Shown: positions 33,335 through 44,100 of the stretch, piece by piece
Position numbering within the stretch: position 1 is the first letter of the stretch
Layout of the letters: every line of letters starts with the position of its first letter
Source of the DNA: Bursaphelenchus xylophilus
Taxonomy: Eukaryota; Nematoda; Chromadorea; Rhabditida; Aphelenchoididae
NCBI GenBank assembly: GCA_904066235.2
Contig: CAJFCV020000005.1
Span: 3,901,501 to 3,965,500 of the forward strand
Direction of reading: 5' to 3'
Length of the DNA stretch: 64,000 nucleotides
Notes under the pieces: generated by a model
Told to the model about the DNA's origin: nothing
The model's input: the letters and a program-made list of their open reading frames with translations, nothing else
Databases searched by the model: none
Made by a program: the position numbers and the translations under genes

Positions 33335-35063
33335 ATGGGTTCAATGCTAGCCGCAACTCGAGATCGCTCCGAACTTCAACTCCGATCTCCTAATTTCCAA
33401 TTGCCTGGAAATAGATGGGTCAAAAATTCTAAACGCAAGGAAACTTTGAGGAAGTCGAGCAAGTCGGTGTTTGTCCATCACTATGTCAATGCCCTGAAAC
33501 AGGAAAAAAACAAATTTTGGAGACCTTGGGTAAGAATTGGGGAGGAATTTATATTATAGTAGGCGTTATAGTAGGTTCACAGTAATAAAAACATTTAAAA
33601 AAGCCAATAAACTGTCATGTAGGAGATCTTCCGGATCTCTACGAAACGATCGTTCTTTGAGTTCACAAGTCGATCGTACGATCGACTTGTGAACTCAAAG
33701 TTTTTTATTTTGCGAATACCGTAAATTCCGCAGCCTGCGAAATGGCGGGCGCAGGTTGCCACCTGGATTTATTCGATTTATCGACCGATTTTTATTCCAA
33801 TTGGTGAAAATGCTGCAATTGCATTAGTACAGTTTCCTGGAGAGAGTAGACGAAGATTTTGAACTTGTCCTAACACCAGACGTCCGACTGTAATATTAAT
33901 TACCTTGTTTTAGCTGATCAACCGCTCATTCTTATCAGCTTTCACTGAATCCGAGGCCAGTTCACTGTTCATTCGTCTTCATTCAACTTCGTTTGAAATC
34001 TCCAATGGATTCAAGTCTCTGTCAGTGCTGCAGTTCCGTTCTGGTGATCTGCAACGTCTCGAGAATTATTTATCTTTCTTCTCGCCCAACCAGAATGTCG
34101 ATTTCGAATTTGATGGATTTCTGATGGATCCAATGGTAGCCAAACAATGTGGGAATGTTGTGAAAGGTAACAATAGCCCGTTAATATATATGCTTTGTGT
34201 TTTTAGAGTTCTTCGCCTTGGTGCCAACAGAGAAATTTATTCATCTGAACATCCACGGAACTCTTCAAGGATACGATCCTGATACTCATTCCCGGTTGTC
34301 GAAAGCGTTCCTTGACGGACTAAGAGGTAATACGGATCTTATGAACAGGATTGATTTGTCGTGTGACAGTCGTTGTCTTCAACATTTGTCTGACATTTCG
34401 GTTCACAAGCTGAGAGTCGAAGATTATGGAGAAGAAGCGAATTGTAAGTTCGTATCGTTTATTGTCTGGAATAATGGTCTTTTCTTCAGATTGTAACATT
34501 TTCCGTTCTCTGAAGGCCGAAATTATCAGCATTCCGAACTTTCCACTTGATATTTTTGAGGATATTAGGTCAGTGTTATCTAAAATGTGTATTTTGTGTT
34601 TTTAGTCATGAACCGAACGAAGACGTCAAGGAGATTGTTTGTCAGTTAACCACTGGACATGACAAGGAGTATTACGAGACATTGTTAATCACTCTGTCGG
34701 CCGCTTTTCCACGTCTTTGTGAATTCAAATTGGAAGCGACTTTCTCAACTGTTGATGTAGGTATTGTATTCATTTTTTTCATGTTTTAGAATCCGGATCA
34801 CTTTGAAATCCTCGAGGAGATGGCCACCGATTGTGAGATATTGTCCACTCTGGAGGCCACTTTCCGAATTATGGGGAATATCCGATTCTATTACAGCGAT
34901 AAACATGTAAGTCTACTTTTGCATGTTTTTTATGGTTTAGGAATGCAAGAACTATGATATCCTGAACAAACACGGCTTTGACAAGCGTCGGAAGGGAAGA
35001 AGCGAGTATATGATCTGCACTGGCAGTAATGTCTTCAAATTGAGCATGTGGAATATGGTGTAA
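33335..35063 (+). CDS. Unrecognised nematode protein, 384 residues
   Basis: Exons 33335-33529, 33914-34166, 34207-34443, 34490-34568, 34606-34756, 34790-34906 and 34941-35063 join in phase. Five of the introns are only about 33-46 nt. The N-terminus is basic (KNSKRKETLRKSSKS), and the rest is a mixed alpha/beta sequence with leucine-rich spacing (HLNIHGTLQGYD, RIDLSCDSRCLQHLSDISVHKLRVEDY, LKAEIISIPNFPLDIF). The pattern recalls the C-terminal halves of nematode F-box-associated or LRR-like proteins, but there is no F-box in view and I cannot assign a family. No signal peptide or membrane segment. A 46-bp perfect palindrome lies in its first intron. Confidence 0.68.
33655..33700. repeat. 46-bp perfect palindrome
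   Basis: Two arms of 23 bases, CTTTGAGTTCACAAGTCGAT plus CGT and the exact reverse complement, with no loop and no mismatch. It lies in the first intron of the unrecognised gene. It is too short to be one of the MITEs seen here and is not repeated elsewhere in the window. Confidence 0.95.
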
Positions 35064-35363
35064 TATATTATTGATGACTGTATAACATGGCCAACGTCTT
35101 TTGTCTTACATAAACGATTGTGATTTGATCTGATGTTTGTTGTCTATTTAAATTTGAGCTGATAATTGCACATCTTTATCACCTACTATAATATAGGTTA
35201 TGTAAGCGATGTTCGAACTCCCCGCGTCATGAGAACAAACTCCCGCCGCGCTCTTGAACCCCATGACCCACTGACCGCCACCAAACGCACACCGGCTCTT
35301 ATCTTGCGCGACAATCGACTTAGCGAAAAGATTTTTTGTTGTTCATAATACTTGAAGAAAGCC

Positions 35364-37457
35364 ATGAGTCAGCGGCCAACGGACATCTCAATCTGGAGGA
35401 ATGGAGTTGGTAAGTAAGATGATTAGTTGCGAGTCTCATTAGCAGCTGGGGAGGCGCTGGAAAATGGAATTTAACTTGATTTTTGAAGTGTTTTTCTACT
35501 ACACTTTCTTCAACTAAAATAATGTTTTTTTTCAGATTTTCGCCCAATAATCTTTTTTGTTTTCCTCTTCTCAATTCTTGCCGGATTCCTAGCACTTGGC
35601 GGGCTCGATGCAATCAGAAAATCGATGAAGTTGACACCAGAACTTGAAGTGTTGTCCGAAAGTCTTCAGAAGTCTGAGGAAATCACCGAAGAGACAGAGA
35701 TTCAGCAATGGATCTACAAATTCGGTGCTGTCAAATGCCCCTCTCAACAGAACTACAGCCAAATTGAGAAGGAAGCCTTTGCCCTCGTCACTACAGTGGA
35801 GCGGCTACACAAGTTCGTCTGGGGACGAAAATTTATACTACAGACGGATCACAGACCCTTACTCACCCTCCTAAATCCCTCAAATACAAAAGGACTGAGT
35901 GACCGAACCGCGGCAAGACTCAGGAGATGGGCGTTACGTCTTATTGGATATGACTTCACCATAGAGTACATCAAAACCGATCAATTCGGTCAAGCCGATT
36001 GTCTCTCCAGACTGATCCAAGCAGCTCGATCAGATGAGGACCCAGAACTCGAGACGGTCATCGCCTCCTTCGAAGTCCTGGAAAGGGAAATCAATGAAGT
36101 CATCACTGAAAATTTGAGTACGTACACCACTCAATCGGAGTTCATCCAGGCGACGAAAGCCGACCCCCTGTTCCAAACCCTCATACAACGAATTTCGAAG
36201 GGATGGAAAACCTCCGACAAAGATGATCCGCTGCTAAGACCTTACGTTCTAATCAAAGATTCCCTATCAGAAGTCAAAGGAATCCTACTCTACGATGACA
36301 GAGTGATGATCCCAAAAGCTTACAGGAAAAAGGTTATCGAAAAATTACACCAAGCCCACCCAGGAACTACACGAATGAAGAAATTGGCACGAAGCCATTT
36401 CTACTGGCCTCAAATGGGCAAGGATATCGAGATGGCGGTTAAAGGTTGTCAACATTGCATCGACACCGCCAATACACCCCGCAAAATCCCACTCCAACCT
36501 TGGCCAGAAACCCAAAAACCATGGTCTAGGATTCATCTCGATTTCGCCGAACCTAAGAAAGGTCATCAATTCCTTGTTGTCGTTGACAGTTATTCCAAAC
36601 TCCTGGACGCGCACTGGATGAACCCTGCGGACTCCAAAAATTTGATCGCCTACTTACACATCCTGTTCCGACACTTTGGAGCCCCGGAAACTCTTGTCAC
36701 AGATAACGGAGGACAGTTTATTTCCGAAGAGTTCGCCAAATTCTGTCAAGACCTCCAGATCGTCCACCTCAAAAGCGCACCCAGGATGCCTCAAAGCAAT
36801 GGCCACGCTGAAAGATCAGTCCAGACACTGAAGAAATCGTTGGAAGCCAACAAATCTTCCCTCGATACAGCGGTACTTACGTACAATTACACCCCCAATG
36901 AAGCTCTTGATGGACGAACCCCCAACGAAGTCTTCTTTGGACGCCAACTCCGTACACCCTTTGATGTTTTCAAACCAAACTCACCTCACTTCCCAAATAT
37001 GGACAAATCCGATGACATTACACAGCTAAATCGGTCCCAGAAGATCATGAAGAAGAAATTCGATAGCCACCATGGAGCCAGGCCTCGATTCTTTACAAAG
37101 GGAGAGATGGTGACGATACAACTCGTTACTGGTAAACGAGTCACTGGGAAACTCATTCAGTTCTTGGGGAAGACTATGGCAAAAGTTCAAGTGCAGGACC
37201 AAGTACACACTCGCCACTTCAACCAAATCTGGAAGCGGTTCCCTTACGAGTACGATACGATGGTGGAAGAAGAGAATAATACACCCCCGGCAAGTTATTC
37301 CTCTAATCTATCCCACTATTTTCCGGTTGTTCCGAACCGATCTAATGGACCTGACGCACCTCCTACCGTTGCCCGGCGAATACAGCCCAGCCGAAACGCC
37401 AAGAAGCCCTTGGACTATCAACAGCTCTCCGGCCGTCGTCAAAAAGCCAAGCAATGA
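35364..37457 (+). CDS. Host membrane-protein N-terminus fused in frame to gypsy-type RNase H-integrase
   Basis: Exon 1 (35364-35409) and exon 2 (35536-37457) give one open frame of 655 residues. The first ~115 residues are host-like: a single transmembrane segment (IIFFVFLFSILAGFLALGG) then a charged helix (LTPELEVLSESLQ). Near 35740 the frame passes without a stop into a retroelement polyprotein. The order is RNase H C-terminal part (YSQIEKEAFALV, TDHRPL), HHCC zinc finger of integrase, the DDE integrase core (LDFAEP, VTDNGGQF, QSNGHAERSVQTL) and a C-terminal tail. Protease and reverse transcriptase are absent. Two readings are possible: a recent 5'-truncated insertion that happens to be in frame, or an expressed fusion. 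The sequence alone cannot decide between them. Confidence 0.6.
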
Positions 37458-37643
37458 TCCTTTTCCACAAAGGGAGATGTTCGGTCCCGTGACGAAAACT
37501 ACAAGACCTTTGGCATTACGTTTTGTCCCATGGCCAAGGAGGAATATATTATTCAGGGAATGTGTGTGTTACGCTATATATTGCTATTATTGTTTCTGTA
37601 ATAAATCTATCTATATTTATTACTCTACATTCGGCTGACTACA
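35740..37643 (+). mobile_element. 5'-truncated Ty3/gypsy-type LTR retrotransposon
   Basis: Only the 3' part remains: RNase H, integrase, a polypurine tract (AAAGGGAGA) at about 37469-37477, and a 3' LTR at 37478-37643 that starts TGTT and ends GACTACA with an AATAAA signal inside. No 5' LTR, gag, protease or reverse transcriptase is present in the window. The integrase frame has no stop or frameshift, so the copy is young or under selection. The LTR is related to the solo LTR at 10372-10567. The left junction is placed only approximately, by loss of family similarity. Confidence 0.85.
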
Positions 37644-37649
37644 TATCTT

Positions 37650-37995
37650 CGCGGATACAAGTGAGGATATAACAAATAAGACTCTGGACTATGCATTTGA
37701 AGAGTTGGATCTTCATTTGGGACTGGCTTTCCTGGATAGTGAATATCAGGTGGGTACTGGAATATTGTAACGTTTGTTATGTATTGATAGAAAGGATTAG
37801 AGGAATGTAATAAGCTGGAATGAGTTTAAAGACGGCTAATTTGTATTTTATTTCCAGTTCACGGACCTCAAGCAATGTATCGACCGTATGCGACCTCTCG
37901 TTGACAACTGCCTCGGACAAGAATTCTCAACCGAAAAGACCTCCCAAATCACTGGACTTCGCCATAGATTACAAGAAATTAGACACAAATGGTAA
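37650..37995 (+). pseudogene. 3' part of the gene interrupted by the gypsy-type element
   Basis: Directly after the LTR an open frame (DTSEDITNKTLDYAFEELD) runs to a donor at 37749/37750. It splices in phase to 37858-37995 (FTDLKQCIDRMRPLVDNC, ending RHKW then TAA). Together with the segment 35364-35740 this looks like a small, single-pass, helical protein of about 200 residues, split by the insertion. Whether any transcript skips the element is unknown. The family is not recognised. Confidence 0.55.
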
Positions 37996-38164
37996 ATAAA
38001 CTCTTTTGCAAACGATTAGAATAAAGTTTTATCAAAATATTACTGTTTCTCAAAGATTTGTCACCTTTTTGTCTACTACAATATAAAATCATTGCAAAAG
38101 GATAAAACTATTTATTCAAAAAGTGAAGAGAATGATATGAAATGGAAAACAGACCAAAAATTAT

Positions 38165-41100
38165 TCAATTATCATCAGTGTCGTTGAGAACAAGGTCGCG
38201 CGAGCTCGCGTCGGGCAAAAATCTGAATCTGAGGGGTGAGGAAAGGAAATGGGTCTGAAGTGCATTCTGAATCTGAGCAAAGAACGGTTGAGGACGCCAC
38301 ATCAACGACGGAGTGGGCGAATGAGAGGCCTATGAGTGTTTTCGCATAATTGTTACAGTAATCTCACCTGTTCTACAGCCATGTTTACGGCGATCGAATC
38401 TTCTTCCTGATCGAACTGCGGATTCTTCAAAGAACTGCGAGTTTTGGTCCGGAATCTTAATGTTTTGGACATTGTGGCCAAGCCAGCATTGTGTTCTGCC
38501 GTAACAGCGCAAATATAACGAGTTTCGGGTTGAAGGTCGCTGAACGTAAAACGTTTTACACGCCCAACCCGAAACCTGGTCCATTGAGTTGTCGGAGGCA
38601 TTGGATCCTTTGTAAACATAACCACATAACTCTGAAATAGTCTTCATTACTCCCAATGTACCCTATTCTTGACTTTGTAATCATACTGCTACGGTAATTT
38701 TGCGTATATTTGTTTCTTCTCTCGCAGTCTGCAGAACGCCAATTCGGCGAGCTGCGCCCAAATTAAGTGGGAAAAACTATTTTTAAAGTTCCACAAAAAC
38801 TTTTTTGCGTTTGATGTGATTACTGCCTACAATCTCACAGGAGATGGGTACAAATGCCTTGAGAAGAGAAGCCAATGCGCGTTACAACAAATGGAAAATG
38901 GACAACGCGATTTGGGTGGAAGAGGATTATCTGGATCTGGATGATATTATTGCATCCCACACGCATGTGCAGTGTCTGTTAGGACCGCAGACAACTAAAG
39001 GTGAGACTTTCTGTGGGCCTTTCTTGGTGTTTAGGGACTTATCAGAGCGGAAGTGATGTATTTGCCATGAATAATGTAATTTTATTACCTAATTTTTTGA
39101 AGGCTTGTCTAAACAGAAGTGCTTTTGCCTAATAAGTTTTTCTTCTTTCAGAAGTCCTTCCATACGCTCAGATTCATCCCAACACCACAATTCCGCCTCG
39201 TGGCATCAAAGGAAACATTAGTGTTTGGCTTCTGAAGGATCTCCCTTTCGCGGAGCTTGTTATGCCAACTACTTATACGGCGGCTTCAAAACAAATCCTA
39301 CAAGCTGGGCCTTGGGTTCTAAATTTTGAAACAGACAAAAGGTTCTTTTATGAACTGGGTTTGCACATCGCGGATGTGTTGAGGAATGATGGGAGAAATC
39401 ATCATGGTAAGTTATTTTATTATTGGTGCTTTTGATCTTTAGACTTTGCCTAAGTTTTCCTCCTGAAACAAAGGTTGATCTTTTCAGCCCAAGAATTGAT
39501 CAAAGTTCTCCGAGATACCTATGTCGCCCGTCAGAAACGAATATTCCCATTAACCGTCGACAAAGACAGCAGGCCCACAAAGTTGAGTCAACTGGAGGCT
39601 CGACTCTTCTTCAAGGGGCAGTATTCCGAATCCAGGTTTAAAGAATGGTGGTCCGGCATCCCCAAGGAGAAGAAGAACATTAAGAAAAGATTTAAAAGAG
39701 AATGATACCTAAAATTTTGACTTCATGTACATAAATTTACAATTTCATTCGAAAATTTTGTTTTTTTTTTGGTGATTGATGCCAGCATGATACTGTAATT
39801 GCAATTTTTGGGGTAAAATACGCCATCTCTGACTTAGCTTCTAAATTTTTACCTAGTATAATATAATTTCGATCACTCACCTCTTGGGCCTTGTTCTTCC
39901 TAGGTGCTTTCCATGAGATTGTTGCTTTCTCAGCTCCAATGGCCTCTAATTTGAGCGATTGAGGTACAGTACAGGGTTCTAAAAAAGCAAAATTTATATT
40001 ATCCATGATACATCTAGATCTTGTAAATTTTATCTCTCTAAATCTTGAAATATCATCTCAAAATCTCACCAGTGTATTCCTGACACTTGATGGGCTTGCT
40101 ACTTCCATATCTTGTCGTTGTGGCCACCGAGAATTCGTACAGAGTGAAGCTCTTTAGATCGGTCATTTCGTAGTGATTCTGATTCACGAAATCGATTACT
40201 GTAGCATTTGGTCGTCGTTGTGGGGTCCGAGTTTTGTACGACAGGGTGTACCAATACCTTTTGGATTCTTCTACCATCACCGGAGGATCCCATTTCAGCG
40301 AGATGGATTCGGCGGTTGGGTTGAAGACTTTTAGGTTGGACGGGGGAGGTGGAGGGTCCGGAAAGAGCGAATTCCTGAAGTGATTTGGAGGTTCGCCGGT
40401 GATCTCTGTCAACTTAATGATCGCTGATTCAGGATCGTCAGTTGCAATGCGTTGTTGAAGAGAGGCGGCTGAAATTTGAAGGGGTTTTATATTGTTTTAG
40501 ATGGCTTTGAAAATCAAAGCTGTAGGGCTTAAAAAAATTGGAATTTTAAATGATTGTGGCGAAAAATCAGTTAGTCATAGCTATATTATGAGTATACTAT
40601 AAAGGATTTCGTCTTTTGACAGACACTTTTTTGTTAGAATGAGTTCTCTTGCCTAGGATGACATCAAGTATAAGGTGATTTGAATGTTTTATAACTCTTT
40701 TTGTCATAGGCCTAAGGATGAATGTATAGGCTCAAAATAAAGCCTAATTCTTCTTCTTTAAGCCTCATACTTGTCTTTTACTGTATCTTAACGTACGATC
40801 AAAATGCAGTCGATTTAACGCAGCGACCGTCTCAAAAAGTTTTCTCATGGCTTCTCTCTTCATTGCGTTGATCCGCTTCTGTTGTACGGCCTTCAGCCAC
40901 AATAAAGGATCCTCGATTTCGATTCTTCTACCAAAAAAGTGCAACTGGTCGATATAATAGGCCCCAACAATGTCGATACAAGTGGTTGTGATGATTAATC
41001 CCAATAAAAGGATAAATAAGATGGGAAGAACGTGCTTGTCCTTGGATGGGACAACATCTCCGAAGCCGATGGTTAGCACAGACATCATCACAAAGTAGAA

Positions 41101-44100
41101 TCCTTTTTGGGTTGTCCAGTTTTCGAGATACGCGATGAGGTAGGAGGCGGCCGCGATATAGGATAAAAGGATGATATAGATCAATATAAACGGGATCTCT
41201 ACGAATTGTGTGTTCTCCAAATGAGTCCAGAGGAACTCTGCGACCTGAAAATGGCAATATTTACTTCAAAACCGAAAAAAATTAACACTAGAAAACCTTT
41301 TTATATTATACTTGTCAAGAGGAACTGGGACGATTTGGGAAACCGAAAAGTATTATTTTTCTTCGATGCAAATGTCGAAATTAGGATAACCGAGGGTGCT
41401 GATTTCGAAAATGACATTCTTTTTTTTTGATCTTTACTTTTTTCCATAAATAGTACTGTAAAATTTTCGTGAATACTCGATTGTTTTCGATGGTGCTGCT
41501 TTCAAATCAGAAAAAATGAATAAGATTTTCGAAATCAGCACCATCGAAACCCCCCAAATCGAGTGTTTGTGAAAAAAATTCAAAAAAATACTACTTTACA
41601 GTACTACTTAAGGAAAAGGTAAAGATCAAAAAAAAAAAAGAATGTTATTTTCAAAATCAGCACCCTCGATTATCCTAACTTCACACTTGCATCGAAGAAA
41701 AATAATACTTTTCGGTTTCCCCAATCGTCCAACTCCTTTGTCAAGAATGACAAAATAAAAAATTACCTCATTTTCGCCTCCGGCAATGATAACTCGTTCA
41801 ATATCGAGGCTCTCGGACTCATCCGAGTCCTTGGTCTCCTTTGGCTTCTGATTTTTCCTAATTTTCCATCGCTTGTATTTCATTTTCATGGAATGTTTGA
41901 ACTTGAGGTACTCGGTGTAGGATCGATTCATGCCTTCGGTGCAGAATTTGGCCAGATCCGCCAATGTAATCAGATATAAAGGGACTCCGAACAGAATGTA
42001 GATCACACAAAACAAGCGGCCGACCAGCGAATCCGGGGCATTCGCGCCATATCCGATCGAAGTGAGGGTGGTGGTCACGAAGAAAAGATTCCAGGTCACG
42101 TTGGTTAGAGGGCCTGAAAGTTGCGTTGCGGCAGAACTCTCTCCCTTTTTGAACACTCTCCCTCATTTTGAAAATTGAAAAAATTAGGTGTGACATGTTA
42201 TACGATGGAAATTTTTTTCAAATTGAGAAAAGTTGGGTGTGACATGTTATACGATGGAAATTTTTTTCAAATTGAAAAAATTAGGTGTGACGTGTTATAC
42301 GATGGAAACTTTTTTCAAATTGAAAAAATTAGGTGTGACATGTTATACGATGGAAATTTTTTTCAAATTGAAAAAATTAGGTGTGACATGTTATACGATG
42401 GAAATTTTTTTCAAATTGAGAAAAGTTGGGTGTGACATCTTGATTTGAAAAAAATGCATCGTATAACATGTCACACATAATTTTTTCAATTTTCAAAATG
42501 GGGGAGAGTTGAAAAAGGGGGGAGAGCTCAGATTGGTGGAGAGTTCAGAAAAGGGGAGAGTTCAGGCTCAACCTGAAAATTGATGGAAATGGAATGTGGT
42601 GTAAGAATGGTCTGTGAATTTGATTTTGCATTAACTCCTCGGGCAAACCTAAGATTTTCTGCCATTTAGAAACCAAAAAAACATGAAAATTTGCCAAAAA
42701 AGGGAAGTTTTCATGAATTTTCGATTTTCTTATAATGCCTAATATAGATGGCATATTAACCAAACTACTGATTACGTCATTTTTAGACCGAAAAACTGCA
42801 TTTATTAGGGGGGAATCAAACTCAACCACCGAAAATCTCAAAAAGTCATCATTTTTTTGTAAAAAAACTAAAACTGAATACGAATTATACATAATATGTA
42901 GATGGTCAAAAAAAATTTTTAATATATCGCCTAATTCATTTCACCCAAGATTTTACCCTGCTGCACAGTGCAATAGTCATTTTTCCTCGCACTGTGCAAT
43001 TTTTTATTTTATTTTTTGCACAGTGCATTAAATTTTTTTCGCACCGTGCAACGAAAAAATTGGATTTTTATCGAAAAATCACTTCTGAACTGTTACAACT
43101 AGCCCTATTTTATTACCATTACTGCTATATGACAGTTTCAAAAGCGCGCCCACCTTTAATGACGTCATTTGTATTCCCTCGGGCAGTTTCCAAAACCGCC
43201 GTAGACCTGGGAAATTTGGAATAAACCTTGTATAATCCACTGGCAAAGTTGGTAAACGGATCTTCCATCGAATTTGCGAACTCATTGTAGCTAGCACTCT
43301 CCATATTTGACTTGATTTCCCACAAAAATCGCATTTTTGTGCTGAAAATTTTAAATTATTTGGTAAAAAGTCCTAAATGATATAAGATTAGAGTCGAAAA
43401 TTACTCTGTAATTAGATCCATGGCCTCCACCGAGTCCGCATTGTAGTTTATCGCCGTCAAAATCCAGCATCCCGCCAAGGCGTAGCCAATGGAAATCAAT
43501 AACAAGGAGATGTGGGGTAGGGTGATGCGCAAAACCAGCTGTTTGGTCAAGCCAAATTGGCCCGGAGTGATGTCGGCGAATTGATAGAGCCCATTCGGGG
43601 TCGTTCCATCAGTCACCAGCGCTGACGGCGTCGCCGGAGTCTGTCTTCCGCTCGCTGAAAAAAGACGAAAGTGCACAGTGCGGGACTCATTAGTACTAAG
43701 CGGAATTACTAGTCACTTACCCAATTTTTCGGTAGTATTCGACCATGGTAGCAGCATTCGGATCAATTGCGAGCTTCGCGACTCGCGCCCGCGTCGAAAT
43801 CTCGTCTCCGAAGGGCGCTGGACGTTGCAGTGCACTCCCGCAGTGCACTGTGCGTTTTCCTCACGGGAGAAGGGATCGCACAGTGCAGGCTCGTCTCCCG
43901 AAAATTGGGCGCACGGTGCGGTTTTTTCGACGCCGAACTTTTGTCGCTCGGAGAAGTCGACTGGAAATTTTGCGCACTGTGCAGACCTCTGCTCAAAAAC
44001 TGTTCCGCACTGTGCAGGTTCGTCGCCCAAAATCCAATTGCACGGTGCACTTTTGTCGCGTCCTTTCCCTGAGTTTTGATTGCACGGTGCGTCCTTGGAG

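Noticed and set aside
42175..42448. Plus-strand repetitive frames, and a CRISPR-like look of regularly spaced repeats
   Set aside because: The units are contiguous 48-bp minisatellite copies without unique spacers, inside a eukaryotic intron.
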